From the NCBI RefSeq assembly GCF_024464185.1, contig NZ_JANHAU010000002.1, forward strand, positions 992,001 through 1,056,000: a DNA stretch of 64,000 nt, read 5' to 3'. Position numbers and translations under genes: made by a program. Below the pieces are notes generated by a model. It ran no database searches, had not been told where the DNA came from, and was given only the letters and a program-made list of their open reading frames with translations. This stretch comes from Haloarchaeobius salinus (GTDB lineage Archaea; Halobacteriota; Halobacteria; Halobacteriales; Natrialbaceae). Positions 42,631 through 52,300 of the stretch are shown here, piece by piece; the first letter of the stretch is position 1; each line of letters opens with the position of its first letter.

Positions 42631-43700
42631 TGGCGACGGAGCAACTGCTCCCGGAGACCATCCGGACAGCGGTCGGCCTGCCCGACACGGTGCTGGGCCA
42701 GGCCATCGCGGCGTTCGTCGGCGCGTTCCTCATCGGCAACGTGATGCTCGCGTACACTGGCGTCGCGGGCCCGTGGGCGAAGCGGAAGATTACGGCCGCG
42801 TTCACCGACCGCATCGCGGCCAACCGCATCGGACCGTTCGGTCTGGGGACGATCCCGGCCGACGCCCTCCGCCTGCTCTCGAAGGAGCTCATCATCCCCG
42901 AGGACGTCGACAGGCCGGCGTACGACCTCGCGCCGCTCATCGTCGCCGGGTCGGCACTGCTCGGCTTCGCGGTCATCCCGATGGGCTACCTCGGCCCGAT
43001 CAACTTCCATCTGGCCGACCCCGAGGCGGGGCTGGCGTACGTGTTCGCGGTGGCCTCCATCGCGACGCTCGGGCTGACGATGGCGGGCTACGCGTCCTCG
43101 AACAAGTACTCGATGCTGGGCGCGCTGCGGGCCATCGCACAGAACGTCGCGTACGAGATCCCGCTCATCCTGACCGGCGCGTCCGTCGTGCTGTTCACGC
43201 AGTCGCTCCAGATGGGCGAGATCGTCGCGGTCCAGCAGGAGACGCTGGTGACCATCGCCGGCTTCTCGATCCCGTCGTGGTTCGCGTTCGTGAACCCGTT
43301 CGCGTTCGCGCTGTTCATGGTCGCGAACCTCGCGGAGGTCGGGCGGAACCCGTTCGACATCCCCGAGGCCCCGACCGAGATCGTCGCGGGCTACCAGACC
43401 GAGTACTCCTCGGTCTACTTCGTCCTCATCTACCTGGGCGAGTTCCTGCACATCTTCCTCGGCGGAGCCATCGTGGCGACGCTGTTCCTGGGCGGCCCCG
43501 CCGGCCCGGGTCCCGAGTCCATCGGCTTCCTCTGGTTCACGGCGAAGATCTGGGGCGTGTTCCTGTTCACCCAGTGGGCGCGCTCTGCAGTCCCGCGCGT
43601 TCGTATCGACCAGCTCATCGAGATCGGCTGGAAGGGGATGCTCGTGCTCTCCTTCGCGAACCTGCTGCTGACCGCACTCCTCGTCGGGGTGATTGCATGA
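42630..43700 (+). CDS. nuoH: Complex I subunit H
   Basis: A 356-residue membrane protein with about eight helices. Family landmarks are ANRIGPFGLGTIPADALRLL, the loop NPFDIPEAPTEIVAGYQTEYS, and QWARSAVPRVRIDQLIEIGWK. It connects the quinone site to the proton path. Start ATG overlaps the nuoCD stop by one base; end overlaps nuoI by four. Confidence 0.96.
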   Translation: MATEQLLPETIRTAVGLPDTVLGQAIAAFVGAFLIGNVMLAYTGVAGPWAKRKITAAFTDRIAANRIGPFGLGTIPADALRLLSKELIIPEDVDRPAYDLAPLIVAGSALLGFAVIPMGYLGPINFHLADPEAGLAYVFAVASIATLGLTMAGYASSNKYSMLGALRAIAQNVAYEIPLILTGASVVLFTQSLQMGEIVAVQQETLVTIAGFSIPSWFAFVNPFAFALFMVANLAEVGRNPFDIPEAPTEIVAGYQTEYSSVYFVLIYLGEFLHIFLGGAIVATLFLGGPAGPGPESIGFLWFTAKIWGVFLFTQWARSAVPRVRIDQLIEIGWKGMLVLSFANLLLTALLVGVIA

Positions 43701-44158
43701 TCGGCATACTCAAATCCATGGCGACCACGATGAAGCACGCGCTGGACGGTGAGACGTTCACCGTCGAGTACCCGGAGACACCGCCCGAGGTCTCGCCGCG
43801 GTTCCGCGGCATCCACAAGTTCAGCCAGGAGCGGTGTATCTGGTGCCGGCAGTGCGAGAACGTCTGTCCGAACGACACCATCCACATCGTGACCGACGCA
43901 CAGCGCAACGGTGAGGAGTACAACCTCCACATCGGACAGTGCATCTACTGCCGGCTCTGTGAGGAGGTCTGCCCGGTGGACGCGATCCTGCTCACGCAGA
44001 ACTTCGAGTTCACCGGCGACACGAAGGACGACCTCGTCTACAACAAAGAACAGCTCAAGAGCGTACCCTGGTACAAGGACATCGACCCCCTCGAGTCCCG
44101 CGAGCCCGACCGTGGCGCGTGGATCGGCGAGGGCGACGGCGAGGTCGATTACCAGTAG
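43697..44158 (+). CDS. nuoI: Complex I subunit I, 2[4Fe-4S] ferredoxin-type
   Basis: A 153-residue protein starting MIGILKSMATTMKHALDGE. It has two four-cysteine clusters, CIWCRQCENVCP and CIYCRLCEEVCP, for clusters N6a and N6b. In the absence of NuoEFG in this operon NuoI would be the natural entry for electrons from a yet unknown donor. Confidence 0.96.
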   Translation: MIGILKSMATTMKHALDGETFTVEYPETPPEVSPRFRGIHKFSQERCIWCRQCENVCPNDTIHIVTDAQRNGEEYNLHIGQCIYCRLCEEVCPVDAILLTQNFEFTGDTKDDLVYNKEQLKSVPWYKDIDPLESREPDRGAWIGEGDGEVDYQ

Positions 44159-44212
44159 ACGGCCGCGGCCGTCTCGAAATCTTCAACATACAGCGATAGG
44201 AGAACCCAAACA

Positions 44213-44482
44213 ATGGCACTCGCAGAACTCGTCGCCTTCGCGCTCTTCGCCATCGTCACGGTGGCAAGTAGCGTCGGCGTCGTCCTCGTGGAGGACGTGT
44301 GGCACTCCGCACTCTTCCTGGGCGTCGCGCTACTCAGCGTCGCGGTACACTACGTGATGCAGCAGGCCGAGTTCCTCGCCGCGATGCAGATTCTGGTCTA
44401 CGTCGGCGGGGTACTCATCCTGATCACGTTCGCCGTGATGCTGGTTCGCGAAGACGACACGACGGAGGTTGTAGAGGCATGA
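44213..44482 (+). CDS. nuoJ1: Complex I subunit J, N-terminal half
   Basis: An 89-residue membrane protein with three helices. VEDVWHSALFLGVALLSVAVHYVM and LAAMQILVYVGGVLILITFAVMLV match the first three helices of NuoJ, including the conserved bulge around YVGGVLIL. The remainder of NuoJ is encoded by the next gene, whose start overlaps the stop by four bases. Split NuoJ is usual in haloarchaea. Confidence 0.9.
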   Translation: MALAELVAFALFAIVTVASSVGVVLVEDVWHSALFLGVALLSVAVHYVMQQAEFLAAMQILVYVGGVLILITFAVMLVREDDTTEVVEA

Positions 44483-45096
44483 CAACAGGCCCGAAACTGA
44501 AACTCGGCGGGCATCTCGCCCCGGGCATCGTCGCGGTCGCCCTGTTCGTCATCATGGCGGTCGTGTTCGTCGGGGCACCACTCGGTGACCCCGTCGGGTT
44601 CGACGAGGCGACGACGATCCAGAACGAGACGCTGCAGTCCGAGTCACCGACCGGCGAGTACGGCACCGTCAGCGCCGGCGGGCAGACGTACGCGGTCGCG
44701 TACAACGCGAGCGACGGCTCGGAGGCGGCGAACGTCTCGGTCGCGAACGACCCCGGCGTCGGGGTCGACTTCGTCGAGGCGGACTCGAACGGTGACGGCC
44801 AGGCCGACACCGTCTACGCGGTCTCCCGGACGAGCATCACCGAGAACATCGGCTACATGATGTTCGCCATCGACAGCGACCAGCGCTCGGCACCCGGAGA
44901 GACGTTCCTCGTGGCGTTCGTGCTCATGGCCATCGTGCTCGACGCCGCACTCGACGGCGCGGTGACGCTCGCCCGCCGCGACGAAGGCGGCGAGGTCGTC
45001 ACCGCGCTCGGCCTGCGCGACGTGGACGAACCGTCCGGCACCACTGCCGGGCAGGTCGCCGCCGACGGCGGCACGGAAGACGGAGGTGACAACTGA
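44479..45096 (+). CDS. nuoJ2: Complex I subunit J, C-terminal half, with outer loop
   Basis: A 205-residue protein. It has a first helix (GIVAVALFVIMAVVFVGAP), then an acidic outer loop of about 90 residues (ATTIQNETLQSESPTGEYGT..), then a helix including FLVAFVLMAIVLDAALDGAVTLA. The position after nuoJ1 and the two helices fit the last part of NuoJ; the large hydrophilic loop is not in bacterial NuoJ. Next gene nuoK starts immediately after the stop. Confidence 0.82.
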   Translation: MTTGPKLKLGGHLAPGIVAVALFVIMAVVFVGAPLGDPVGFDEATTIQNETLQSESPTGEYGTVSAGGQTYAVAYNASDGSEAANVSVANDPGVGVDFVEADSNGDGQADTVYAVSRTSITENIGYMMFAIDSDQRSAPGETFLVAFVLMAIVLDAALDGAVTLARRDEGGEVVTALGLRDVDEPSGTTAGQVAADGGTEDGGDN

Positions 45097-45402
45097 ATGG
45101 CAGTCGACACGACCTACTATCTCATCCTCTCGGCGGCGGTGTTCTGTACCGGGCTGTTCGGCATCCTGACCCGGCGGAACGCCCTGATGTTCCTGATGTC
45201 GGTCGAGTTGATGCTCAACGCGGCGAACATCAACCTCGTCGCGTTCAGCCAGTACTACGGCAACCTCACCGGGCAGGTGTTCGCCCTCTTCACGATGGCG
45301 CTCGCCGCCGCGGAGGTCGCCGTCGGCATCGGGATCATCCTCGTCCTGTATCGCAACTTCGAAGACGTCGACGTGGCTGAAGCCGCAACAATGAGGTGGT
45401 AA
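45097..45402 (+). CDS. nuoK: Complex I subunit K
   Basis: A 101-residue protein with three helices. TRRNALMFLMSVELMLNAANINLVAF carries the conserved Glu in the second helix, and FALFTMALAAAEVAVGIGIILVLYRN the second Glu in the third. Both belong to the proton path of the MrpC-like subunit. Follows nuoJ2 without a gap. Confidence 0.96.
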   Translation: MAVDTTYYLILSAAVFCTGLFGILTRRNALMFLMSVELMLNAANINLVAFSQYYGNLTGQVFALFTMALAAAEVAVGIGIILVLYRNFEDVDVAEAATMRW

Positions 45403-45404
45403 CG

Positions 45405-47471
45405 ATGGCAGGAGAACTCGCATTCGACCTCGCGCCCGCGATCGTGGCGCTCCCGTTCGCCTCGTTCCTCGTCGCGCTCGCGCTCGGCAACTACATGCCG
45501 AAGAAGGGCGCGTCGGCGGGTATCGCCGCGACGGCCGGTTCGCTCGTGCTCTCGCTGTTCGCGCTCGTGACGGTCGCGGGCGGCAGTACGTACCAGCAGG
45601 ACCTGTTCACCTGGTCCGGGGCCGAGGAGGTGCCGCTTCACTTCGGCATCTTCATCGACCCGCTGTCGGCGTTGATGCTCGTCATCGTCTCGCTCATCGC
45701 CCTGCTCGTCCACGTGTTCAGCCTCGGCTACATGAACGACGAGGGCGAGACGGGACTGCCCCGCTACTACTCCGAACTCGGGCTGTTCACGTTCTCGATG
45801 CTCGCGTTCGTCATGGCGGACAACCTGCTGATGGCGTTCATGTTCTTCGAGCTGGTCGGGCTCTGCTCGTACCTGCTCATCGGCTTCTGGTTCCGCCAGG
45901 ATGGCCCGCCGTCGGCGGCGAAGAAGGCGTTCCTCGTCACCCGTTTCGGTGACTACTTCTTCCTCGTCGGCGTCGTCGGCGTCGTCGCGACGTTCGGGAC
46001 GGCCCGCTTCGTCAGCACGGAGAGCCAGACGGCGTTCCCGGTGCTGGCCGAGGAGGCCCTCGCCGCCGGAACGCAGTACTTCGGGTTCGGTCCCGAGGCG
46101 TGGTTCGGCATCCTGGGCCTGCTCGTCCTCGGCGGCGTCATCGGCAAGTCCGCGCAGTTCCCGCTGCACACGTGGCTGCCCGACGCGATGGAGGGCCCGA
46201 CGCCGGTCTCCGCGCTCATCCACGCGGCGACGATGGTCGCGGCCGGTGTCTACCTCGTCGCCCGGATGTACGGCTTCTACGCGCTGCTGCCCACCGTGCT
46301 CGCCATCATCGCGCTCACGGGTGGGTTCACCGCGCTCTTCGCGGCGACGATGGGCGTCGTCAAACGCGAGATCAAGCAGGTGCTCGCGTACTCCACCATC
46401 TCCCAGTACGGGTATATGATGCTCGCGCTGGGCGGCGGCGGCTACGTCGCAGCGACCTTCCACCTGATGACCCACGCCTTCTTCAAGGCGCTGCTGTTCC
46501 TCGGTGCCGGGTCGGTCATCATCGCGATGCACCACAACGAGGACATGTGGGACATGGGTGGTCTGAAGAACAAGATGCCCGTGACCTACTACACGTTCCT
46601 CGCGGGTTCGCTCGCGCTGGCGGGCATCATCCCGTTCGCGGGCTTCTGGTCGAAGGACGAGGTCCTCTACGAGGTGCTCGTCCACGGCCTCGGCAGCGCC
46701 GGGACGACCGGCACGATGCTCCTCGCCGCGTACGCGATGGGGCTGGTCGCGGTGCTGTTCACCGGCTTCTACACGTTCCGGATGGTGTTCCTCACCTTCC
46801 ACGGCGAGGCCCGCACTGACACCGCTCGCGACCCCGAACCGGTCCGCTGGAACGTGAAGGTGCCGCTCGTCGTGCTCGGCGCGCTGGCGACCGTCGCCGG
46901 CGTCGTCAACATGGTCCCCGTCGAGAAGGTGCTGGGGATCGGGGGCATCGACTACCTCCACCAGTTCCTCGACTCCGAGTCCGAGCTGGTGGCGAACCTG
47001 ACCGCACACCACTACGGCGAGGTGCTCCACGACGCTGCGGGCTACACCGCCGACGCCACGGCGTTCGGGAGCGAGTCCGTGACCGTGCTGATCTCGGCGG
47101 GCCTCTCGCTCGGCCTGGCGCTCGCCGGCGTCGGGCTCGCGTACGCGCTGTACGGTCGTGACCCCACGCCCGTGGAGCACACCGACAAGCTCGGCGGTCT
47201 CAAGACGCTCTGGTACAACAACTACTACCAGGACGAGTACCAGGTCTGGCTGGCCTCGGGGCTGACGTTGCCCCTCGCGAAGGTCGCCGACCGGTTCGAC
47301 CAGGGCATCATCGACGGCATCGTCAACGGTGTCGGTCGGACGAGCCTCACCGGTGGCTCGCTCGTCAAGCGCATCCAGACCGGTGTCGTCACCAACTACG
47401 CCGCGCTGCTCGCGCTGGGCCTCGTCGCCCTGTTGCTCATCGTCGGCGTCACAGGAGGGTGGTTCGCATGA
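45405..47471 (+). CDS. nuoL: Complex I subunit L
   Basis: A 688-residue antiporter-like subunit, starting at the ATG at 45405, two bases after the nuoK stop; a GTG at 45396 is less likely. It has FEXVGLCSYLLIGFWF-type core (FELVGLCSYLLIGFW), GVIGKSAQFPLHTWLPDAMEGPTPVSALIHAATMVAAG split across helices 7-8, and VKREIKQVLAYSTISQYGYM. The C-terminal 180 residues include the long lateral helix. It pumps protons. The end overlaps nuoM by four bases. Confidence 0.96.
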   Translation: MAGELAFDLAPAIVALPFASFLVALALGNYMPKKGASAGIAATAGSLVLSLFALVTVAGGSTYQQDLFTWSGAEEVPLHFGIFIDPLSALMLVIVSLIALLVHVFSLGYMNDEGETGLPRYYSELGLFTFSMLAFVMADNLLMAFMFFELVGLCSYLLIGFWFRQDGPPSAAKKAFLVTRFGDYFFLVGVVGVVATFGTARFVSTESQTAFPVLAEEALAAGTQYFGFGPEAWFGILGLLVLGGVIGKSAQFPLHTWLPDAMEGPTPVSALIHAATMVAAGVYLVARMYGFYALLPTVLAIIALTGGFTALFAATMGVVKREIKQVLAYSTISQYGYMMLALGGGGYVAATFHLMTHAFFKALLFLGAGSVIIAMHHNEDMWDMGGLKNKMPVTYYTFLAGSLALAGIIPFAGFWSKDEVLYEVLVHGLGSAGTTGTMLLAAYAMGLVAVLFTGFYTFRMVFLTFHGEARTDTARDPEPVRWNVKVPLVVLGALATVAGVVNMVPVEKVLGIGGIDYLHQFLDSESELVANLTAHHYGEVLHDAAGYTADATAFGSESVTVLISAGLSLGLALAGVGLAYALYGRDPTPVEHTDKLGGLKTLWYNNYYQDEYQVWLASGLTLPLAKVADRFDQGIIDGIVNGVGRTSLTGGSLVKRIQTGVVTNYAALLALGLVALLLIVGVTGGWFA

Positions 47472-49033
47472 TGAATGGAACGATAGAGGCGCTCATCGCA
47501 GTCACACTGGTCGGATCGCTCGTCGTCATGGCTGGCTCCGACCGCTACGCGGCGAAGCTGGCGACGGCCTGGAGCCTGATTCCCCTCGTCGGGAGTCTGG
47601 GCATGTGGGCCACGTACGACGCAACAGGCAACGCGCTGCTCGGCGGCGAGACCGCGTTCACGAGCCGGGAGACCTGGCTCGGGCTCGGCCCGCTACCGGA
47701 CATCGAGTGGTTCGTCGGTATCGACGGCATCAGCATGCCGCTCGTCGTGCTGACGACCGTGCTCGTCACGCTCGCACTCGTGAGCGCGTGGACCCCCATC
47801 GACGAGCGCCAGTCGCAGTTCTACGGGCTCGTGCTGTTCCTCGAGGCCGGACTGCTCGGCGTCTTCACGGCGCTGGACTTCTTCGTCTGGTTCGTCTTCT
47901 GGGAGGCCGTCCTCGTCCCGATGTACTTCCTCATCGGTGTCTGGGGCGGCCCACGCCGGAAGTACGCGGCCATCAAGATGTTCGTCTACACGAACGTCGC
48001 CTCGCTGGTGATGTTCGTCGGCTACACCGCGCTCGTGTTCGGGCTCGGTGACGCCGTCTCGACGTTCGCGCTGCCCGAGACCGCGGAGGCGCTCGTCGTC
48101 GAGAACGTCCAGCCCGACGAGCTGGCGTTCGTCGGCGGCGAGACGCTGAAGGTCGCCGCGTTCGCTGCGCTGTTCGCCGGCTTCGCGGTCAAGGTCCCGG
48201 TCGTCCCGGTCCACACCTGGCTGCCGGACGCCCACGTCGAGGCACCGACGCCCGTGTCGGTGCTCCTGGCCGGTGTCCTGCTGAAGATGGGGACCTACGC
48301 GCTGCTCCGGTTCAACTTCACGATGCTTCCGGACGTGGCCCGGGCGAACATGCCCATCATCGCCGCGTTCGCCGTCATCTCCATCATCTACGGCGCGATG
48401 CTCGCGCTGGCACAGACGGACCTGAAGCGCATCGTCGCGTACTCCTCCGTCTCCTCGATGGGATACGTCATCCTCGGGCTCGCCGCCTACACGCTGTACG
48501 GCGTCGGCGGCGCGACGTTCCAGATGATCTCCCACGGCCTCATCTCGGGGCTGATGTTCATGGCGGTCGGCGTCATCTACAACACGACTCACACGCGCAT
48601 GGTGACCGATATGTCCGGCATGGCGTCGAAGATGCCGTACACGGTCGGCATCTTCATCGCGGGGGCGTTCGGCTACATGGGCCTCCCGCTCATGTCCGGC
48701 TTCGCCGCCGAGTTCTACGTGTTCCTCGGCGCGTTCCAGGCCGGTGCGCTCGACGTGCCGAACTACGACCTGATGCCGGCCTTCACCGCGGTGGCGATGT
48801 TCGGCATCGTCATCGTCGCCGGCTACCTGCTCTTTGCGATGCAGCGCACGCTGTTCGGCGAGTACCGCCTCGAGACCGACTACGAGGTCGGCCGCGCACC
48901 GCTGCACGACATCGCACCGCTCGCGGTGCTGCTCGTGCTGATCATCGCGCTCGGCTCGCAGCCGGACATCTTCTTCGAGATGATCCGTGAGGCGAGTGGA
49001 CCGGTCGCGGACCTCGTCGGAGGTGGTGCCTGA
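47468..49033 (+). CDS. nuoM: Complex I subunit M
   Basis: A 521-residue antiporter-like subunit starting at ATG 47468. It shows FWEAVLVPMYFLIGVWGGP, KVPVVPVHTWLPDAHVEAPT, and LKRIVAYSSVSSMGYVILG, the standard NuoM motifs with the Lys and Glu of the proton channel. About 14 membrane helices. Overlaps nuoL and nuoN. Confidence 0.96.
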   Translation: MMNGTIEALIAVTLVGSLVVMAGSDRYAAKLATAWSLIPLVGSLGMWATYDATGNALLGGETAFTSRETWLGLGPLPDIEWFVGIDGISMPLVVLTTVLVTLALVSAWTPIDERQSQFYGLVLFLEAGLLGVFTALDFFVWFVFWEAVLVPMYFLIGVWGGPRRKYAAIKMFVYTNVASLVMFVGYTALVFGLGDAVSTFALPETAEALVVENVQPDELAFVGGETLKVAAFAALFAGFAVKVPVVPVHTWLPDAHVEAPTPVSVLLAGVLLKMGTYALLRFNFTMLPDVARANMPIIAAFAVISIIYGAMLALAQTDLKRIVAYSSVSSMGYVILGLAAYTLYGVGGATFQMISHGLISGLMFMAVGVIYNTTHTRMVTDMSGMASKMPYTVGIFIAGAFGYMGLPLMSGFAAEFYVFLGAFQAGALDVPNYDLMPAFTAVAMFGIVIVAGYLLFAMQRTLFGEYRLETDYEVGRAPLHDIAPLAVLLVLIIALGSQPDIFFEMIREASGPVADLVGGGA

Positions 49034-50709
49034 TGGCGGACACGACCTGGCTCACGCTGGCTCCGGCGTTCCTGCTGGGCCTGACGGGCCTGCTCGTGCT
49101 GTACGTCGACAGCATCGGTCGCTCGACGAAGGGCCCCATCGCGGTGCTGTCGCTGCTCGGCTCGCTCGCGGTGGCCGGCGTCGCCATCGCCCTGCCCGAC
49201 GCGCTCGGGCTGGGCCCCGCCGGCTGGTCGTTCGTCAGCTTCACGCTGCTCGCGATGTTCGGGCTCGCGCTGTTCGTCGACCCCGACGCCAGCAACCGCC
49301 GCCTCATCGCGGGGCTCTCGACGGCTGGTGCGGTCGGCGCGTTCGGCATCGCCGCCGCGTTCCTGTTCACCTTCGATGGTGAGCCGGTCAACCCGTTCGG
49401 CGATGCGCTCGTCGTCGACGGCATGAGCCTGCTGTTCGCGGTCATCGTCGCCAGCGTGACGGCGATGGTGACCCTCGCGAGCTACAACTACCTCGCTGGA
49501 CACAGCTACCAGGCCTCGTACTACGCGCTGGTGCTGCTCGCGGCGACCGGCATGACGCTGATGGCGTCGGCCAACTCGCTCGTGACGGTGTTCATCGCGC
49601 TCGAGCTCGCGTCGCTGCCGTCGTACGCGCTCGTCGCGTTCCTGAAGAAGAACAAGGGCAGCGTCGAGGCGGGGCTGAAGTACTTCCTCGTCGGCGCGCT
49701 GTCGAGTGCCATCTTCGCCTACGGTATCAGTCTGGTGTACGCCGCGACCGGCTCGCTCCAGCTGACGGCCGTGCAGAACGCCATCACCGGCGAGTTCACC
49801 GGACTGCTCGGTATGGGCGTCGTGATGGTCATCGGCGGTATCGCGTTCAAGACCGCCTCCGTCCCGTTCCACTTCTGGGCACCGGAGGCGTACGAGGGCG
49901 CACCCGCACCCATCAGCGCGTTCCTCTCGTCGGCGTCGAAGGCCGCCGGGTTCGTCATCGCCTTCCGCGTGTTCACCGAGGCGTTCCTGCGCGTCGGCGG
50001 TGGCGAGTTCCTCGTCCTCGGCGCGGACTGGGTGCTCGTCTTCCAGATCCTCGCGGTCGTCACGATGACGCTCGGCAACCTCGCCGCGGTGACCCAGGAC
50101 AAGGTCAAGCGGATGCTCGCGTACTCCTCCGTGGGGCACGCGGGCTACGTCCTGATGTCGCTGGCCGCTCTCTCGGGTGGTGGGGCCGCCGCGACCGCGA
50201 AGATCGAGGCCGGCCAGTTCGTCCTCGCCGGTGGGATGATGCACCTGTTCGTCTACGGGTTCATGAACACCGGGGCGTTCCTGTTCATCGCGCTGGCGGA
50301 GTACTGGGACGTCGGCCGCACCTTCGAGGACTTCACCGGGCTCGGTCGGCAGGCACCGGTCGCCTCCGTCGCGATGACGGTGTTCATGTTCTCGCTGGCC
50401 GGGCTGCCGCCGTTCGGGGGCTTCCTCAGCAAGTACCTGCTGTTCGGCGCGGCCGTCAACAGCGGGTTCGTCTGGCTGGCCGCCGTCGCCATCGTCAACA
50501 GCGCCGTGAGCCTCTACTACTACTCGAAGCTCGTCAAGGCGCTCTGGTTCGACGAACGGCCGGCGGACAAGAAGCCGCTCGATATCTCGAGTCGGCCGGT
50601 CGGGCTGTACGCCGCCGTCATCTTCGCCGCGGTCGTCACGACCGCGATGTACGGCGTGTTCGGTCCGGTGTCCGACGCGGCCATCGAGGCCGCTGCGGCG
50701 CTGCTGTAG
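49033..50709 (+). CDS. nuoN: Complex I subunit N
   Basis: A 558-residue antiporter-like subunit and last gene of the operon. Motifs are FIALELASLPSYALVAFLKK, IAFKTASVPFHFWAPEAYEG and KVKRMLAYSSVGHAGYVLM. About 14 membrane helices. It starts on the last base of the nuoM stop (TGATG). No NuoE, F or G gene follows; the next gene, 61 bases on, is a DHH protein. Confidence 0.96.
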   Translation: MADTTWLTLAPAFLLGLTGLLVLYVDSIGRSTKGPIAVLSLLGSLAVAGVAIALPDALGLGPAGWSFVSFTLLAMFGLALFVDPDASNRRLIAGLSTAGAVGAFGIAAAFLFTFDGEPVNPFGDALVVDGMSLLFAVIVASVTAMVTLASYNYLAGHSYQASYYALVLLAATGMTLMASANSLVTVFIALELASLPSYALVAFLKKNKGSVEAGLKYFLVGALSSAIFAYGISLVYAATGSLQLTAVQNAITGEFTGLLGMGVVMVIGGIAFKTASVPFHFWAPEAYEGAPAPISAFLSSASKAAGFVIAFRVFTEAFLRVGGGEFLVLGADWVLVFQILAVVTMTLGNLAAVTQDKVKRMLAYSSVGHAGYVLMSLAALSGGGAAATAKIEAGQFVLAGGMMHLFVYGFMNTGAFLFIALAEYWDVGRTFEDFTGLGRQAPVASVAMTVFMFSLAGLPPFGGFLSKYLLFGAAVNSGFVWLAAVAIVNSAVSLYYYSKLVKALWFDERPADKKPLDISSRPVGLYAAVIFAAVVTTAMYGVFGPVSDAAIEAAAALL

Positions 50710-50770
50710 GCCGACCGCGTTTCTCCTTCGTGTCGATACGTTTTAGCCCGCGGAGTGGAACCACCGGAGT

Positions 50771-52240
50771 ATGGTAACCCGGCTCTTCCTCGGTTGCGGG
50801 GTCGTCACCCAGCGGTTGCTGGAGGCGACCGAGGGCTGGACTGGGTCGGCACGCGTCGTCTGCGACGCCGAGAGCCGCGTCGCGACGCTCCGCGAAGAGG
50901 GCGTCGACGCGACCGTCGGCGACCCGAGCGACGCCGAGACGCTCGCCGGGCTCGCCGACGTGGGCGTGGTCGTGGTCGCGAGCGACGACACCGAGCGGAA
51001 CCAGCGTATCGCCACCGCAGCACGGCGTCGCTTCCCCGACGCCTTCCTGCTCGCGTACGCGGGCCGTGACGGTGACACCGAGGTGCTCCGGTCGGTCGCC
51101 GACCGCGTCGTGGACCCGGTCGACGCGGTGGCGACCCGGGCGGTCGATCAGGTGACCGGCGAGGCGGCCGAGGACTCGCTCCGGCTCCGACGGGTGCTCG
51201 CGGAGATCGACGGCCCGCTCGCGGTCGTGATGCACGACAACCCCGACCCGGACGCCATCGCGAGCGCCGTCGCCTTGTGCCGGCTGGCCGAGGCCGCCGG
51301 TACCGACGCGGAGGCGTGCTACTACGGGGAGATCTCGCATCAGGAGAACCGTGCGATGGTGAACCTGCTCGACCTGGACCTGCGGACGCTCGGCCCCGAG
51401 GACGACCTCGGGCAGTTCGGGGGCTTCGCGCTGGTCGACCACGCCCGGCCGAGCGTCAACGACCAGCTGCCCGAGGAGATCCACGTCGACATCGTCGTCG
51501 ACCACCACCCGCCGCGGGGGCCGGTGCAGGGCCGCTACCAGGACCTCCGGACGGACGTGGGCTCGACGAGCACGCTGCTGACGGACCACTTCGGTCGACT
51601 GGGCGTCCCGCTCGACGAGCCCATCGCGACCGCGCTCCTGTACGGCATCCAGATCGACACGGACGAGTTCAGACGGGAGGCCTCGCGGCTGGACTTCGAG
51701 GCCGCGGCCCGGCTGCTCCCGCACGTGGACGAGGCGGTGCTCGACCGCATCGAGTCCCCGAGCGTCGACGGCGAGACGATGGACACGCTCGCCCGGGCCA
51801 TCGAGAACCGCGAGGTGCGCGGCTCGGTGCTCGTCACCGGTGTCGGCTCCATCTCCGACCGCGACGCGCTCCCCCAGGCCGCGGACAAGCTGTTGACGAT
51901 GGACGGCATCACCTGCACGCTGGTGTACGGCTTCATCGACGACGTGACGTACGTCTCCGCCCGGGCTCGGAGCACCGACGTGGACCTCGGGGAGACGCTC
52001 CGGGCCGCGTTCGACCAGATCGGCAGCGCGGGCGGCCACGCCGACATGGCCGGCGCGCAGATCCCCGTGACCCAGGCCTTCGGCGAGTTCGCGGACGACG
52101 ACGAGCGCGACGGGGCCATCCGCGACGTCATCACCGACCGGTTCTTCGACGCGTGGTACGAACGACCGCGAGATCACGACCTGATGACGGTCCCACGGGG
52201 GGCACCGGGACTCCCGTTCGACCGCGACGACGGGTCCTGA
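50771..52240 (+). CDS. DHH phosphoesterase with N-terminal TrkA-N-like domain
   Basis: A 489-residue protein. Residues 1-125 are a Rossmann-like TrkA-N domain (RLFLGCGVVTQRLLEAT.., VGVVVVASDDTERNQRIATAA) with a degenerate nucleotide loop. From about 155 comes a DHH domain with VVMHDNPDPDAIASAVAL and VDIVVDHHPP, and at the end a DHHA1 part with GSAGGHADMAGAQIP. DHH subfamily 1 proteins cleave phosphodiesters such as short oligoribonucleotides or cyclic dinucleotides; the TrkA-N fusion is typical of haloarchaeal members. Which substrate applies cannot be told. Confidence 0.88.
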   Translation: MVTRLFLGCGVVTQRLLEATEGWTGSARVVCDAESRVATLREEGVDATVGDPSDAETLAGLADVGVVVVASDDTERNQRIATAARRRFPDAFLLAYAGRDGDTEVLRSVADRVVDPVDAVATRAVDQVTGEAAEDSLRLRRVLAEIDGPLAVVMHDNPDPDAIASAVALCRLAEAAGTDAEACYYGEISHQENRAMVNLLDLDLRTLGPEDDLGQFGGFALVDHARPSVNDQLPEEIHVDIVVDHHPPRGPVQGRYQDLRTDVGSTSTLLTDHFGRLGVPLDEPIATALLYGIQIDTDEFRREASRLDFEAAARLLPHVDEAVLDRIESPSVDGETMDTLARAIENREVRGSVLVTGVGSISDRDALPQAADKLLTMDGITCTLVYGFIDDVTYVSARARSTDVDLGETLRAAFDQIGSAGGHADMAGAQIPVTQAFGEFADDDERDGAIRDVITDRFFDAWYERPRDHDLMTVPRGAPGLPFDRDDGS

Positions 52241-52300
52241 CCGGAGCGTGCGTCGCACCGAGAACGCAGGTTTTTGCCCACGGGACGGTTACGGGGTGCC

